DNA of 64,000 nt from Seiridium cupressi (lineage: Eukaryota; Ascomycota; Sordariomycetes; Amphisphaeriales; Sporocadaceae): assembly GCA_036674765.1 (NCBI GenBank), contig JARVKI010000051.1, forward strand, positions 247,735 to 311,734. The letters are read 5' to 3'. Both the position numbers and the translations under genes were made by a program. The notes beneath the pieces are model-generated. The model saw nothing but the letters and a program-made list of their open reading frames with translations. It was not told the origin of the DNA and did not search any database. Every line of letters begins with the position of its first letter. Position 1 is the first letter of the stretch. Positions 10,376 through 22,636 of this stretch are shown in pieces.

Positions 10376-12829
10376 TTATATGATATTTGCGATGCTGATT
10401 CGTTCAGTGTTTCGCTTCGCAGCACCTGGTGCTGGGCTGTTTCCAGTACTTCCTGGGCCGGTCGTGCCTGGTCGTGTAATGGAAGAACCCGCTTCCATCT
10501 TGATCGGCGGAAGTGTGGGCGGGAGCGATTGTGGGTGTGATGGAGGCGTGTATGTCGGCGCCGTATTCCAAGGTCCTGCTGGAGCGCCACGAAGGACACC
10601 GTCGAGTCGATCCCAGCCTCCCCAATCTATAAGTTCCTCTTGCGCAAGCCCTGTCCGGTTCTCGATGCGGGTCAGACCTCCTCCCACTGGAGGAGTGCCC
10701 ACGATTGCATCCCGATCAGCGCCAGCCCATATCCAGCTTGTTTCACCACCCGCTTGCAAGTCAGTGCTAACGTAAGCGAGCAGCTCCTCGTCGGCGAGAA
10801 GCCGCTCCTGAGTCGCCTGTGCAGAGGGAGTCTGGTGCTGGTATCCCTGGGCAGTTACTGATCGAGGATAATAAGATGCGAGCTCGGCCCGTTTGTTCGA
10901 AACGACCGAGACAAAGAATGAAAGGAATCGACCGCAGGGTATTGCCGCGTCTCGGCGGGTGTCTATCGACTTCAAGGCCCGAACACAAGTGGCGGCATAC
11001 TCGTTGTGGCCTGCAAAGACCAAAAACAGAGCAGAGCGGAAGATATGCGTCGTCAAGAGTGTATTTGCTGTATCAGCAAGGCTTGCGTTCGTCCTTCCAA
11101 TCAAGAGGGCGGTCTCTATGGCAGTGTGAGTGCATTGCTCTATCGCCACGGCCCGTACCCCTGGAGGAGATGCCGGAGATAGATTATGTCGGTGGAGGAA
11201 AAGCCTGGTACTGAGTAGGTATGCAAGTGGCATGAGCATGTGAGGAGGGATCGGCAAGTTGCTCGATGAATCGCAAGCAGCGGGAAACGCTCTTTGGCAT
11301 GTCGCAAAATGTGCATCAAAGGTCGATAGTCTGGTTGGCGCGATCGGAATAGAGTTGAAGGCTTGCGTGATCGCAGGGATGGAACGGACGACGTTGATTA
11401 TTACATGAAGAGAGTGAGTCAGAGGCTCCACGTTCGCAGGGTGTACCGGGCCTTCGGGAGACAAGAAGTGGTCGTCAATAGGCTCAGGAAGAGCGACATC
11501 GCAATCCGAGTCGTGTATCAGTGCTGGCCGACCCAGTTCCAGAGCCGTCATTCGGTCCGCGATATAGATTGCCCACCAAACCCTCCGCCTCATGTCAGCA
11601 TCAAGCCGCGATCGAGTCCCCGTCTCGAGGTGTAAACCGAGATCCTGTGCCGCCCTCACCACAGCCCCCAGCCATGTCCATGCTGCGGACTTGAGATTTA
11701 GTTCGTACAAGGCGAGGAAGGTGAGAAAGGAGGCTCGGACATTGTCGAGATCGAAATCGTTGTTCCATGGATCTGCATGGCTTCGCGATATCTCCAAGAA
11801 TTCCGCGGCTCGATAAGTACGATCTTGGTGCGAGTCTGCACAGAACAAGCTGGCTACAGCAATAACAGCGAAGAACATAGAAAGCCACGACTTCGGTGCC
11901 CGCTGGATCCCCCCAGGCTGGTACAGCTCCTCCACATCATGTTGCAGAGTTGGCCAGTGCAGCAATGGCATCATTACATGCATGGCGCCGTAGTACGAGT
12001 GAAGCAAAGCTGTTGTCGCCTGTTTCGGTGGTAGTTGCGGGAGTGGCGGGTCAAATAGTATAGCAGATGGTGCCTGCCGGTACGGCATTGGTGGTTTAAA
12101 GATTCCCCTTGAGAAGGTGCGGAAATTCGCCCTCTCTCTTGCCGGATCGTGGTTGGGAGCTGCTCGTTTCCGTTGCTTTGGGTTCGAGTTGATCTCCGGA
12201 ATTTGTAGTGGAAGCTGGTCAACCCCTTCCATGTCTATATCCACCTGGCCGTCGCGCTCGCTTAGCATCCTCCTGAGGCTGTTGTTCTCCCTTCGTACAC
12301 GCTCGATCTGTTTCTCGAGGTCCTGAACCTGCTTGATGGAAGACATCCGCCTGTTCGTCTCCTTGGTGAACTGACATTTCACGTTGCGACTGGAGCATTC
12401 TGAGCAACTCGTAGTCTCGGTTGCGTCGCACTTGACCTTTCTCTCTCGGCAGGCATCACAACTAGGGTCCTTTCTCCGTTGCCGATAAGCGCGCTTCTGT
12501 GCTTGTACATTGGCCGAGAGTTGCGCGTTCGAGAGTCCTGGGGTGCCCACCACCGAATCGTTCGAGGGCAGAGAGTCCCGGCCCATGACTGAGTTTCCTG
12601 TCATTGGTGTATATGGCTGGAATGTCGACTGGCTGGCGGATGGCAGTGGGGGGATACCAATGGGCTGGGGAGCATGAACAGTAGTCGACCTTGCACTCGT
12701 GCTCATTAGGCTGCCAATATACTGGGCCGACGGCTTTGGCGAAGTTGCCGACGACACAGAGGAAGAGTCGTATGACCTTGTGGATAGGTTGGGGGACCGA
12801 GGAAAAGGATTGTGCGACGAAGTTGCCAT
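10376..12829 (-). CDS. Zn2Cys6 fungal-type transcription factor
   Basis: Nuclear DNA-binding regulator of 817 residues in one uninterrupted frame. Order: Ser/Pro-rich N-terminus; a basic patch QKRAYRQRRK directly before the binuclear zinc cluster CDACRERKVKC..CSEC..C (residues ~124-152, all six cysteines present); a linker KQVQDLEKQIERVRRENN that reads as a short coiled coil for dimerisation; then the middle-homology region (fungal_trans) with hallmarks such as RASFLTFLALYELN and RRRVWWAIYIADR; and a Pro/Thr-rich tail that may activate transcription. The frame is open upstream to 13000, but that codon is GTG. The ATG at 12829 has a good context (CCACGATGG) and is chosen over the ATG at 12931. 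Target genes cannot be inferred; no biosynthetic cluster adjoins it. Confidence 0.9.
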   Translation of the reverse strand: MATSSHNPFPRSPNLSTRSYDSSSVSSATSPKPSAQYIGSLMSTSARSTTVHAPQPIGIPPLPSASQSTFQPYTPMTGNSVMGRDSLPSNDSVVGTPGLSNAQLSANVQAQKRAYRQRRKDPSCDACRERKVKCDATETTSCSECSSRNVKCQFTKETNRRMSSIKQVQDLEKQIERVRRENNSLRRMLSERDGQVDIDMEGVDQLPLQIPEINSNPKQRKRAAPNHDPARERANFRTFSRGIFKPPMPYRQAPSAILFDPPLPQLPPKQATTALLHSYYGAMHVMMPLLHWPTLQHDVEELYQPGGIQRAPKSWLSMFFAVIAVASLFCADSHQDRTYRAAEFLEISRSHADPWNNDFDLDNVRASFLTFLALYELNLKSAAWTWLGAVVRAAQDLGLHLETGTRSRLDADMRRRVWWAIYIADRMTALELGRPALIHDSDCDVALPEPIDDHFLSPEGPVHPANVEPLTHSLHVIINVVRSIPAITQAFNSIPIAPTRLSTFDAHFATCQRAFPAACDSSSNLPIPPHMLMPLAYLLSTRLFLHRHNLSPASPPGVRAVAIEQCTHTAIETALLIGRTNASLADTANTLLTTHIFRSALFLVFAGHNEYAATCVRALKSIDTRRDAAIPCGRFLSFFVSVVSNKRAELASYYPRSVTAQGYQHQTPSAQATQERLLADEELLAYVSTDLQAGGETSWIWAGADRDAIVGTPPVGGGLTRIENRTGLAQEELIDWGGWDRLDGVLRGAPAGPWNTAPTYTPPSHPQSLPPTLPPIKMEAGSSITRPGTTGPGSTGNSPAPGAAKRNTERISIANII

Positions 12830-15800
12830 CGTGGAGAACTCAAGACTCCAACAATCCCCTGCCTGATTGGGTAAGCTCTCCAAATACTCCCCAATGGAAT
12901 GGATGCTGGGAAGTTGCCGGCTGAGGAACATGCAGACTGGCGTTGCAGGTCTTTGTGGAAATGGCTTAGTATTTGAGAAGCACTCGGGCTGTATCCCCAC
13001 TACGGGACGATCAAGACGCCCAATATGTAACGAACGGTATAAGCACCACGCGGGTTAGGCCTACCCTCGTACTGATGCCACCACAAGCCGGGTTTGTCAG
13101 GCAAAACCCTTTTCAATGTACTTTAGGAAACTTTTTTCTGAACAGCACACGACGATGCGCCGCGGTGGCTGGACGCCGATACAGTCCTATAGCTGGCCGC
13201 AGTCTACTCGCCTGATTTTGATTAAATGTTCCACAGGGACTCAGACCCGAACCGAAGACCGCGTGTGGGAATCCAGCCTTTGAACACCGGGAAATCGTAA
13301 TCAAGCATATGTCGTTTGCGGCTCTGTCCCTAGTGTGTGCTCATGCTCGGCATGAAGCTGGTATCATGAAAGGAAAGGATTGCCTAAACAGGAAGCCAGA
13401 CAGACAGGCGAGCACCCAAAGAGAACGAGCGAGGCAGTAGGACTAGACGTCGACAACTTGAAGCTCTCGAGGGGCGGCCTTGTTTGATCGAGCTGGGAGC
13501 GGGAAGGACCAGAAGAGGTGCCTGTGGTAGCTAGAGCAACTCTGACGACAGAGGTAGGAGGGAGTATGAATGCGGCTATGATCTGAGAAAGAAACAGATG
13601 CACTCCAGTCTAGTCGGTTCGCGGATGGCCATACTGGTTATCCAACTAGACAGCTCCCCTGGTCGAGTACCGGGGCTCTCCGTGCGCCAAAGCAGAATCG
13701 GAAATATAATCTGGAGGGGTGAGTCCTCCCAAGGGGGTCCCTGGCACCCCTGTAAATGACAAGAGGGAAAAACCGAGCAGGGCTGTGAGTGATGTTCATG
13801 GGCCAAAATCGCTAACGTGTTTCGAGGTGGAGGTGGGTCGGCTTGGTTGTATCCTCGGACGAGTCACTAGGGAGTCCTTGACCCCTGCGCAACCCATGGA
13901 CAAGCCATGGGCAGGCCATGGGCTATGGGAACTGGAAGGAAGCACGCCGGTTGATGATAGCGAATCGGCTACCACTCAAAATAAGGTCCTGTGCCGCAGC
14001 TAAACTGACATCTAACCCCCAAATCGTAGTGGCCTCTGGGCGATTGCCCAGGGCATCGATAGTCTGTCAACGTCTCGTCATCAGCAATTCCAGAAACGTG
14101 CCTAGGTGCCAAGTATTTGCAGTAGTCATCAGCCAGGTGCGTTGTAGCTCGATACTTGACAACAGCGCGAGCAGAGCCACCAGATTGTCCTGGGGGTCCG
14201 GCTGCACCTCATGTGGGTTCTGTGCCAGATAGGAGCCAAGCGACAATGGATGAACAGAGACCGTACAATACATAGACACAGCAGGCCCCTTCATGCGCGC
14301 GCGGAAGCATCCCATCATCTCGTTACACGGGGGTCATGAATTAAGAATGGATTATTCCGCGTGCAAGGTACCTGGGTAGGGAGTTCGGTACGTTTGTATT
14401 TAGGTCGTAGTTCATCCCGTCGACCTAACCATGTTAGTACTTGTTAATCCTGGAGCAATACATGGGACTGATGAAACCGCAGTCTGCATCGTCCACACTG
14501 GAGACTTCGAGGCTGCCCCAATTTGCATACCAACGCTACCTTAGCTGGTCGAGACGGTAACTTTCTACTACTACCTTAGTCGACCAGCAGGTCGGCTCAG
14601 CGTCGGTTATGCTAATTTGAGCGCGCGTTGGGAGGTTTTGCTGTTGCCACATTCTTGAACGAGATCTCAGGGTCTCGCGCCGACTTGACGCCTCAGCATG
14701 ACAACGCACTAACTAACACCACCGTATGGAGGGGATAAAGATGACGATGGTGATCATTTTCGCCCGCTACAGAGCAAGCAACGGCGAGTTTCTGCCGCGA
14801 CCGTTGTGCTACAGCGCCTGGCGCATTCGCCCCATCCGAGTACACAGCCAAGTACCTATTTCGCTACTCGAAGATCATTGGGCGGGGACCGTGTAAAAGG
14901 TCGTGCAAAATCGGACATTTTGTTGATGGCGCTCTACAAGGTTCAGCGACAGGCATTGCTCAGACCCCCATGAGCCATTTGGTGCTGGATTGGGCCACGC
15001 GTGTACCCAGATCGGTTGAATGAATAAGAGCATGCATTGTGAAAGGGGAAAAGGCCCACGGACCCTGGCCCGGGTGAGATGCAAGACGATGGTTAAGATG
15101 ATAGATCGTCATTTCCAGAAGTCAGGTCGTGCACGAGGAACAACAATAGCTTGAAACGCTGTAAGGATGATGCCGTTGACTGACATGCGGCCCATTTCGA
15201 GGTGACGGATGAACTCAGCCAAGGGCCATGTATGTAGGCGGCCGGGACCTCGACCTTGACTCAGGTACCGTCTCCGCACAGAATGGCAGGCCTGTACATG
15301 GTTCGAAACTAAAACATTCGGATCCGGGGACGGCAAGGAGCTGTCCCGGTGCGTGGTGGTCGTCTTAAGTCATCACCTGGGGGCACTTGTCGCAGGAATT
15401 CTTTTTTTATCCACTGCTGGACGTGATGCTCGCCGCAACACTTGGGAAAAGAAAGGTCAACGGGGCCCCCCTCCTCCACGGTTCGCTCAAACGAGTGGCG
15501 CGCCCGCGAAAGGGCGGCATTTTCGTCGAGCTCCAAAGTGACCCACCATGGATTGACTCGATCTCCTCGACTGTCACGTCGCAGTAACGATAGCCTGCAT
15601 CTGGTTTCGCGGGATGGCCAGATTGCGAATGCCGCGATGCCGCAGTACCGCCACGTACCCGGCACTCTTGTCCCGAGTGGCCCACGACGGGGTCAGTCGC
15701 TTCGTACAGTACGACGAACTATTCGTCTTTGCAACAATCATGCCCGGGGTCGAGGCCAGGGCTACTCTCCAGGCCGGTTCCTGCGTCCTATGTAACCTGG

Positions 15801-18800
15801 CAACATGCGAGCTGCTATGTAATAACTAGTCCTCCATGGACTATGGTAGGCTTCCGGATTGTGGGGATTCGGCGCGTGAGGCTAAGGCAGCTGCTAATAA
15901 CAGTGGCCTGCCAATCGCATCTCTGGCGATCTGCTCAACACCATCCCATTCTGCAAGCAAAGCCTTTCGGCTTACGTCCGAGTCAAGAGTCAACCGACTG
16001 ACAGACTTGGGTGCTTTTGCAATGCGCACATCTCTACAGAGTGCCACCGGACCCCCCTGTATCATGGATCTTGGTTGTTCATGCGTCGGTCTGACACAAG
16101 ACCATGTGGGTGTGGAGCTGTAATATCCAGGCGGGTGCTGGCGGTTGATAGACGCTGGGCGGCAGAGGGTCGAGATATCATCGAAATTCTGCTCGTATGA
16201 CGCTGCCCGCCGACATGGAGATGCAGATTACCTAGATGTATTGAAGCAGACTCCCGTCGCCGACGATGGTTGTGCACGTGGGTGACAAAGGCCAGCCAAG
16301 CCCGGGAGACACGTGCGTTTAATCACACAAACTTTTCCCTGGGAAGGGGCAACGGTATAACCCATGCTATATTAGCTAGGTAGTCCAGGACAGTAGAGGC
16401 GCCCAGGCGAAGCGATCAAGACATACACCCTGTATGGTTCAGCATGCTCAAGTGCAATCCAGTCCATAGGTACCTACAAGGGACCCAAGGGAGGTGGCAG
16501 CAAGAGGGTCAGTACCCGCCATCTAGCGGCTTCCGTCACTGGATCGAGGCACTAGAACCGGCAAATTAAAAAAGGAAACAATCGACATTTCATTTCACCA
16601 ACAACCGAGATCTGCCATGGCACTCTGGGGTCACCCAACGTCGGCTCGGGCACAGTTGACTCGCGAGCCCACCCAGAGGGGTATAGTTCTGGTGTCATGG
16701 CTAGGGCCCAATGCAAGCTAGCAGGGCATGAAGCTGATCATTGCATCTTGCAGGCTGTCATAATCATGCCAGCGCCGGGGAGGGAGCTTGACAGCGATCA
16801 AAGAGCAGCATGGCCTTCGGCTCGATCGAATGCTCAAACCTGCCCTCAAGACCCAAGGTCTTTGAGAGGTACGGACCTGCGGATGTTTCCGAGAAGAAAA
16901 TCATGGTTCATGGGTATATTGCCTCAGATGCCTGTAGGTATGCATATATGATTGTATGTACTGTATATCTCGCCAGCTCGGACGGGCCAATGGGATGGTC
17001 CTTCAACTAGGGGTACGTAGTGCATCGGATGGACATTGCGACCTGCCACAAGCGCAAAAACCATGATTGATGAGCAAGTTTAATAAGTAGAGCTGCTTTT
17101 AGAGCTGCTTGGTAGAGTCCCCATTCGACTCACTCACTAGTATCATGCACGTACAATAGACGGCTGTGCCAGAGGAGAGCCCTGCTGACATGTACGATTA
17201 GGGTAAAGCTCATATAATTAAAACAATTCTTTCGACGAACTTTGGGACGGACGGGGCAGGCTCCGAACGCACTGGGCATGAAATCCAAAAATTTTGCGGC
17301 CACCAGCCAGCATCTAGGCCCAAAAGCCCTTGCGCAAGCAGTAGGGTGCTTGGCATCCAACGTTCCTAGCTACTATGGTATATTTCCCGGGGTGAGGCTC
17401 TGCCTCGAGGAACTGTGATAAATTACCGATGATGCTCCCGTGGACCTATGCAGCTGCGAAATACGATCGCCAGGGGAGCTGACAGGGGCGCAACATGCGT
17501 CCCTCATCTCGCTGTGCCCCGGTTGTTGGGCAGCACATTGTACGCCACGCGTTGACATCTGCATGTGCTGCGTAACAACGACGACGAAGACGAGGACCGG
17601 GGAACATGAGAGTCAGGCAAGCGCGCGAGACTGGATATTGAGCGAGATATCGTGGCACCCTTCGTCACCGTTACCGGCGGTTTCAGCCATGCGCCGGGGC
17701 GCCTCTCCCAAAGCACTGGGCCCTAACTGCGGGGCGCTGGCACCTCAAGGGCTGCGCCGACCGAGGCTGTGCCCTTGGTGTCGTCAACTCACCCCAAGCA
17801 AAAGCAAAGTGCTATCCAGCTTTACGTATGCACGAGGCTCGCGGGCCAGCCTCTAGGGCCAAGGGAGGAATGGGTCTTTGCTACTATGGTCGAATCGAGC
17901 AAGGACGCCCCCTGGTCGCCCGATATGTCACGTCTTACAACTCTGGCGCCAGCCCTTCCAGGCGCTGATCCGGCGTTGTGAGAGTCAGTCACCAGATTCA
18001 TTAAATCCGGCAAAATGGTTGGGCTTCATGGCGTCGGGAAGCTACCGACCTTAGCTTGCCTTTTCTGGGCTGTTGAACTATTCCAGAACGTTTTTGTCCA
18101 ATCCGAGATGAGATTGCCACGGCTCAGCAATTTCGGACATTCACTGACTACCTGGGTACGCTTAGCATTTCCCAGGATGTTCTCATGGTAGCGGGCCCCT
18201 GTAATGTTGGTGCCATTACCATGTGTACGCCTCTTTGCCGTCGCTCACCACGTTTGTCCCGAGTCTCGCCTCTGTCCGGTGATCTGAGGAAGTACCTTAC
18301 AACAAAACTGCAGATATGCGTCACTTCCTACTCGGCTTACACGCAAGGCCGCAGTGGACAGGCCAGCTTCGCCAATCTCGTCTTACCAACGGGGTCGCTA
18401 GCGCCTTGGGGCTTCGTGTGCCTTTTACATAGCATCGGCTCTAAACCCAGCAAATTGAACCCTAATTGCAACCAAGACGCCAACGTCGGGCGGAGAATGA
18501 CGCTATACAAAGCTAGCGATTCCACTCGGCCTCTAAGCCGTAGCACATCTCGGTTTCTGGGACGGCTGGCGCGTCAATCATCTACTCGGTCTGTTCCGAA
18601 CACCCGGCCGTGTGTAGTCATCCGGCAGCTGCTATAATTACCCAAACACAGCAAGTTCCTGACATCCATCATCGACTGCCGGCATTGCGCTCTTCCCCAG
18701 GCCTCTCAAGGGTATCTACCTGAAGAAGGCCGATCATCAACATATTTGGTAGCGGTCATCCTTAAGCCATGGGCCGACGTAGACCCTTGTCCGTACTTCT

Positions 18801-21800
18801 GTGGATGTACCTGGTTGATGCTCATAACCCAAACCACAACTGTGGAATGTAAAAACCCGCAACCTTGCAACGTGGTGGGCATGCAACGCGGCTCTTAAGA
18901 CGTCCTGAATAATGTCTTGGGGGGGGATTGCGTCGGCTGCTCGCGTCAGCAGCTGGTCAAATGTACGGAACACGAATGTTCTCGAAGGCCATGTGCATGC
19001 AGCTCTCCGGTGGAAGCCAGAATATAGTGCATATCTCGCACGAAATCGAGCCATGAAGTCGTACCGACGGTTTTGTGCATATTCCATGCGTTTATCCGTC
19101 TTCTTGTTTTTGGTGGGAGACTTTCCCACTTTCCCGCTAGGTTCAGGGGTGTCGTACGATACTTTGAGGGTACATGAATATGATATCAGACAACCTTCTG
19201 CTCCAGAGCACGTTTTCTGGCCCGTGCTAGTCCAGCACTTGCGAGTATCAGATCGCAGCCATGCATCACATGCTTACACCGGTAGATTTACTGGCAGAGA
19301 TTCAATCACGATGCCGCAGTGAGCCGCCTTTTCCCACTTCCATATGTAATTGTACCATATGTAGTGCTTCCCGGTCAAGCGGGTCAGCGCGAACGTGCAT
19401 GGTCCTCTGGCTGATTATATTGTGTTTATCTTGTCAAGTGCTGGAAATGCTGGACAGTGCTGGGTGACGACGGTGGTGATTTAGAACTATCTGGGCATGG
19501 ACCGCGGACAGGATGGTGATCAGCTGAGACCCTTTAGCCCCAGCGTAGTATGAAATCTCAACGCCAAGCATGGCACCGCCCAGGAATCGATATGAACGAT
19601 TCAACCAGTGCGTTCCGTCAAACACACGTAACGCCTGCGAAACACTTCTCAAATTACTTTCTAGACTGTTCGGACGACCTTATACATGCAGCAATGCCAT
19701 CTAAGATCAACCTAGAAGAAGCTCGCTGGCCCAAGAATCAGATCCCCGTCAACGTCTGGGCCCGAGTAGTGTTGCATCGCGGCGCATGGAACGGAACCTC
19801 CCAATGGAGAGTGTGGAGCCGAACGGTCACAGCTTGGTTGGAATGGCCGATTGCCGAATCTACGGGGAGGAGAGATCGGCCCCGCAATGCTGCTAGGCTC
19901 TGTATATGAGACAGCAGAGTCCGGAATAGACATATTGCCCAATTCGAGCTCGCTCCGGCAGAAAGAGGGGAGGTCAGCAAGACCCCGCCAATCTTGAAAC
20001 TTGGATCATAACATGTCCTGGGAGTCGGCGATCAGCAGCTAAGGAAGCAGAAGAGATGCTACAAAATACTCGCATTCGAGATGATCATGGCAGAGTTGGC
20101 CTGACTGTACGCTCGTACAGCACGGGATCGGCGCCAGGCGTGCAACATGACTTATCAGAAAACATGCTCGCCCTGCAGCTTGGACCTCATCTTTCAAGGA
20201 CACCGACAGTCTACACTGCAGTACAGCCATATCGTGTTGCTCGTCTGTGGTTTCGGGGCGATCTCCGCCCAAATGTTGCTTGGCAACCACTCTTGATTAC
20301 AAAGGCAATATATGAAGTTTATACCCTCGTTGGGGTTTACCACTCTAGGACGTAAGCTGTGGAACCATGCAGCGGCGCTGCGACGCAGTATCTGCTGACA
20401 GGCACTTTATCTGAGTGCCCTACCCCGTGACGAGCCGCTCCGCCAGGTGAGGTCTGGACCTCTACTACAACAGGGAAAGACAAACTAGCTTCTGCATGCA
20501 CACTGGTTTGTCCGGGGAACGCAAGCCGCAGCGTGGGTTCGCCGGGACGCATGATGCTCGACGGACAGATTCCGCGGCATTTCTAGACAGACCATTGTGC
20601 ATCAGTGCAGGCTCGAACGACAAAGTACACCCACGTAACATGAGCTTGTTGCGGTCTGCGCCCGCCAATTGGCTGTTGGTTCAGGCGAGAAGGTATGCGT
20701 TGCAGCTCGTGCTCGCGTGGTGTTACCCCATAGGCTTACCCATGCGGATGGTATGTAGGGCGAGGCATGATGGCCCCGAGGATTGCATGTGTGGCACAGG
20801 CCATGTTTGTTGAAACGCGGTGGGAACGGACAGCTTAGCATGTATTATCGTATAGTGGTTGGCCGGGTACAACAGTCTCGCTTCGCCTCGGAGAGGAGAG
20901 CTTCCGATTTGCACCTCTGCAAGTTTGGGCATATTCCTCGTGACGCCATCCTCGCCTCCTGGTCGAGCGAGGGCAGGAGGCCGTTGCGGCAGAAGCTTGG
21001 CTATTTACGATGCGCCGAAGAGTGGTGGAAATGCACGCAACCCATGCTCGCATGAACTGCAGGTTTATACTAGGCCAGCCTGGAGCCCAAAATCCGACGG
21101 TAGGGCACCCGGCGGGCCAGGATTCAGACGAAAGGAATGGTCGTTTCATGTTCCAGCCGGAATTATTGTCGACGTTCTCGAAGTTTGAAACATAGTATCC
21201 CCGACTCCACAGTCGTCCAACGGCTGGGTCGGCAAGCATCCATGCCTTCCTTGAGCCTCCCATCGTATCCTTGACGCACGAGATCCATGGACCCCGACAT
21301 GCAAACGTCTGTTCACGTTGAGATAATCCTTCCCGTCTATCAAACCTGCCAGCGATTCTATTTTGGTCCTCAAGCTTTTTTCGGCAGCTCGTGCCCATCG
21401 GGAAGATCTGATCTGGACATGGAGATCCAGGACCTGTGACGATGCGTGTCACAGAAAACTCACCATCGTTCATGTTACCCCTCAGTTGCTGTCCAGCGGG
21501 TAAGGAGCCGAACTCTTGCTCGTTCTGGGAATGCTAGAAACAGCAACCAGAGAGTTCGTTTTTGATTCATGTGCTTGCATGTCAATCAAACCGATGTTTT
21601 CACTTTTATTTTCGACCCCCCCTCGTCATCTTCTTCTCGGAAGCCGGGTGGCCAAGATCAGAAACAGACTCGGAATTCCCAGTCGGGAAGTGCAACCATG
21701 GAAAGGACCAATCCCACGACCTAGGACCACACTTGTCGCAGTGCAACCGATCAGGCACATCATACCATCTGGACGGTAGACTTGCACATTTTCGGAGGAG

Positions 21801-22636
21801 GAGAAACGAGACTATCTGTTTGTCATGCTGTCATGTTTGCTGCGCTGGCACGGCACCTGGGTTTTAAGTCGCCCTGATCGACATGGCGGGTTGTTATTTA
21901 TAAGCCTCCCTCCATGCCACAAGTTCCCAGCGCCGATTGGCATCCTGAGCCTCGGGTCCGGCGCCGAAAGCCCAGGAGTTTCCCGCTGTCGCTGATCGAC
22001 CAGGGGCTGTCTCCTCGGCATCTAAAAACATCTCGTCAGGTATGTCCCCTTTTTGCCTCCCATGCTGATCGCCCTCGGCGAGCGACGTCGTGTCGGCTCT
22101 GCAGTCTCCTTGCGAATGGCGATAGAGAAAATTTTCATGGTGGGTAGGGCTGGTATGGAACAAGCCGTGAGCTTTCAATTGACACGGAAGCGAGAAATGC
22201 GCTCGTCCTCCTGCCCGCTACGGCAAATTTGGCGGACCCAAGGGGACGCCGCCTGGGGCCTACGTCTGCTTGGCGGCAGACGCCGAACACCTCGAAAAAA
22301 ACCTGAGTCCTTCTTCCCAGCGCTTGACCGCCGCCCGCAACAATCGTGAATGCGCAATGAGCCTCTCTGCTAGGAGACACTCTTCAATGACACATAATAT
22401 CCACAGCTCAGGGTTTTCCTATCAGTGCAGTGATCGTTCTGCGCTGTCCCATGGCCTTTTCACGTAAGCAGAGTAGCTAGCAGAAAGAATTTAAATCTAC
22501 TGAGTATGCTACACCGGCGCAAACTTTGAAATACCGTTCAGTTCACCTTATCACGAAGTTTGCACACTGCCATTTTTATTTAATAATAATAAAAAGTGAT
22601 ATCACAACATAGTGCCCAGAGGTCCGGACCGTCACA
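12830..22636. other. 9.8-kb gene-poor stretch of ordinary base composition
   Basis: No gene can be supported here although G+C is near that of coding DNA. The longest frame is 212 codons (20835-21473, minus, ATG start) and has no recognised motif; others are 60-150 codons and overlap on opposite strands. I found no tRNA-like B boxes, transposase or polymerase motifs, tandem arrays or long inverted repeats by eye. Part must be the upstream region of the Zn2Cys6 gene. Long non-coding transcripts or lineage-specific short genes remain possible. Confidence 0.45.

Noticed and set aside
12830..13000. N-terminal extension of the Zn2Cys6 factor to 13000
   Set aside because: The first codon there is GTG; the ATG at 12829 has a strong context and precedes the disordered Ser/Pro-rich N-terminus.
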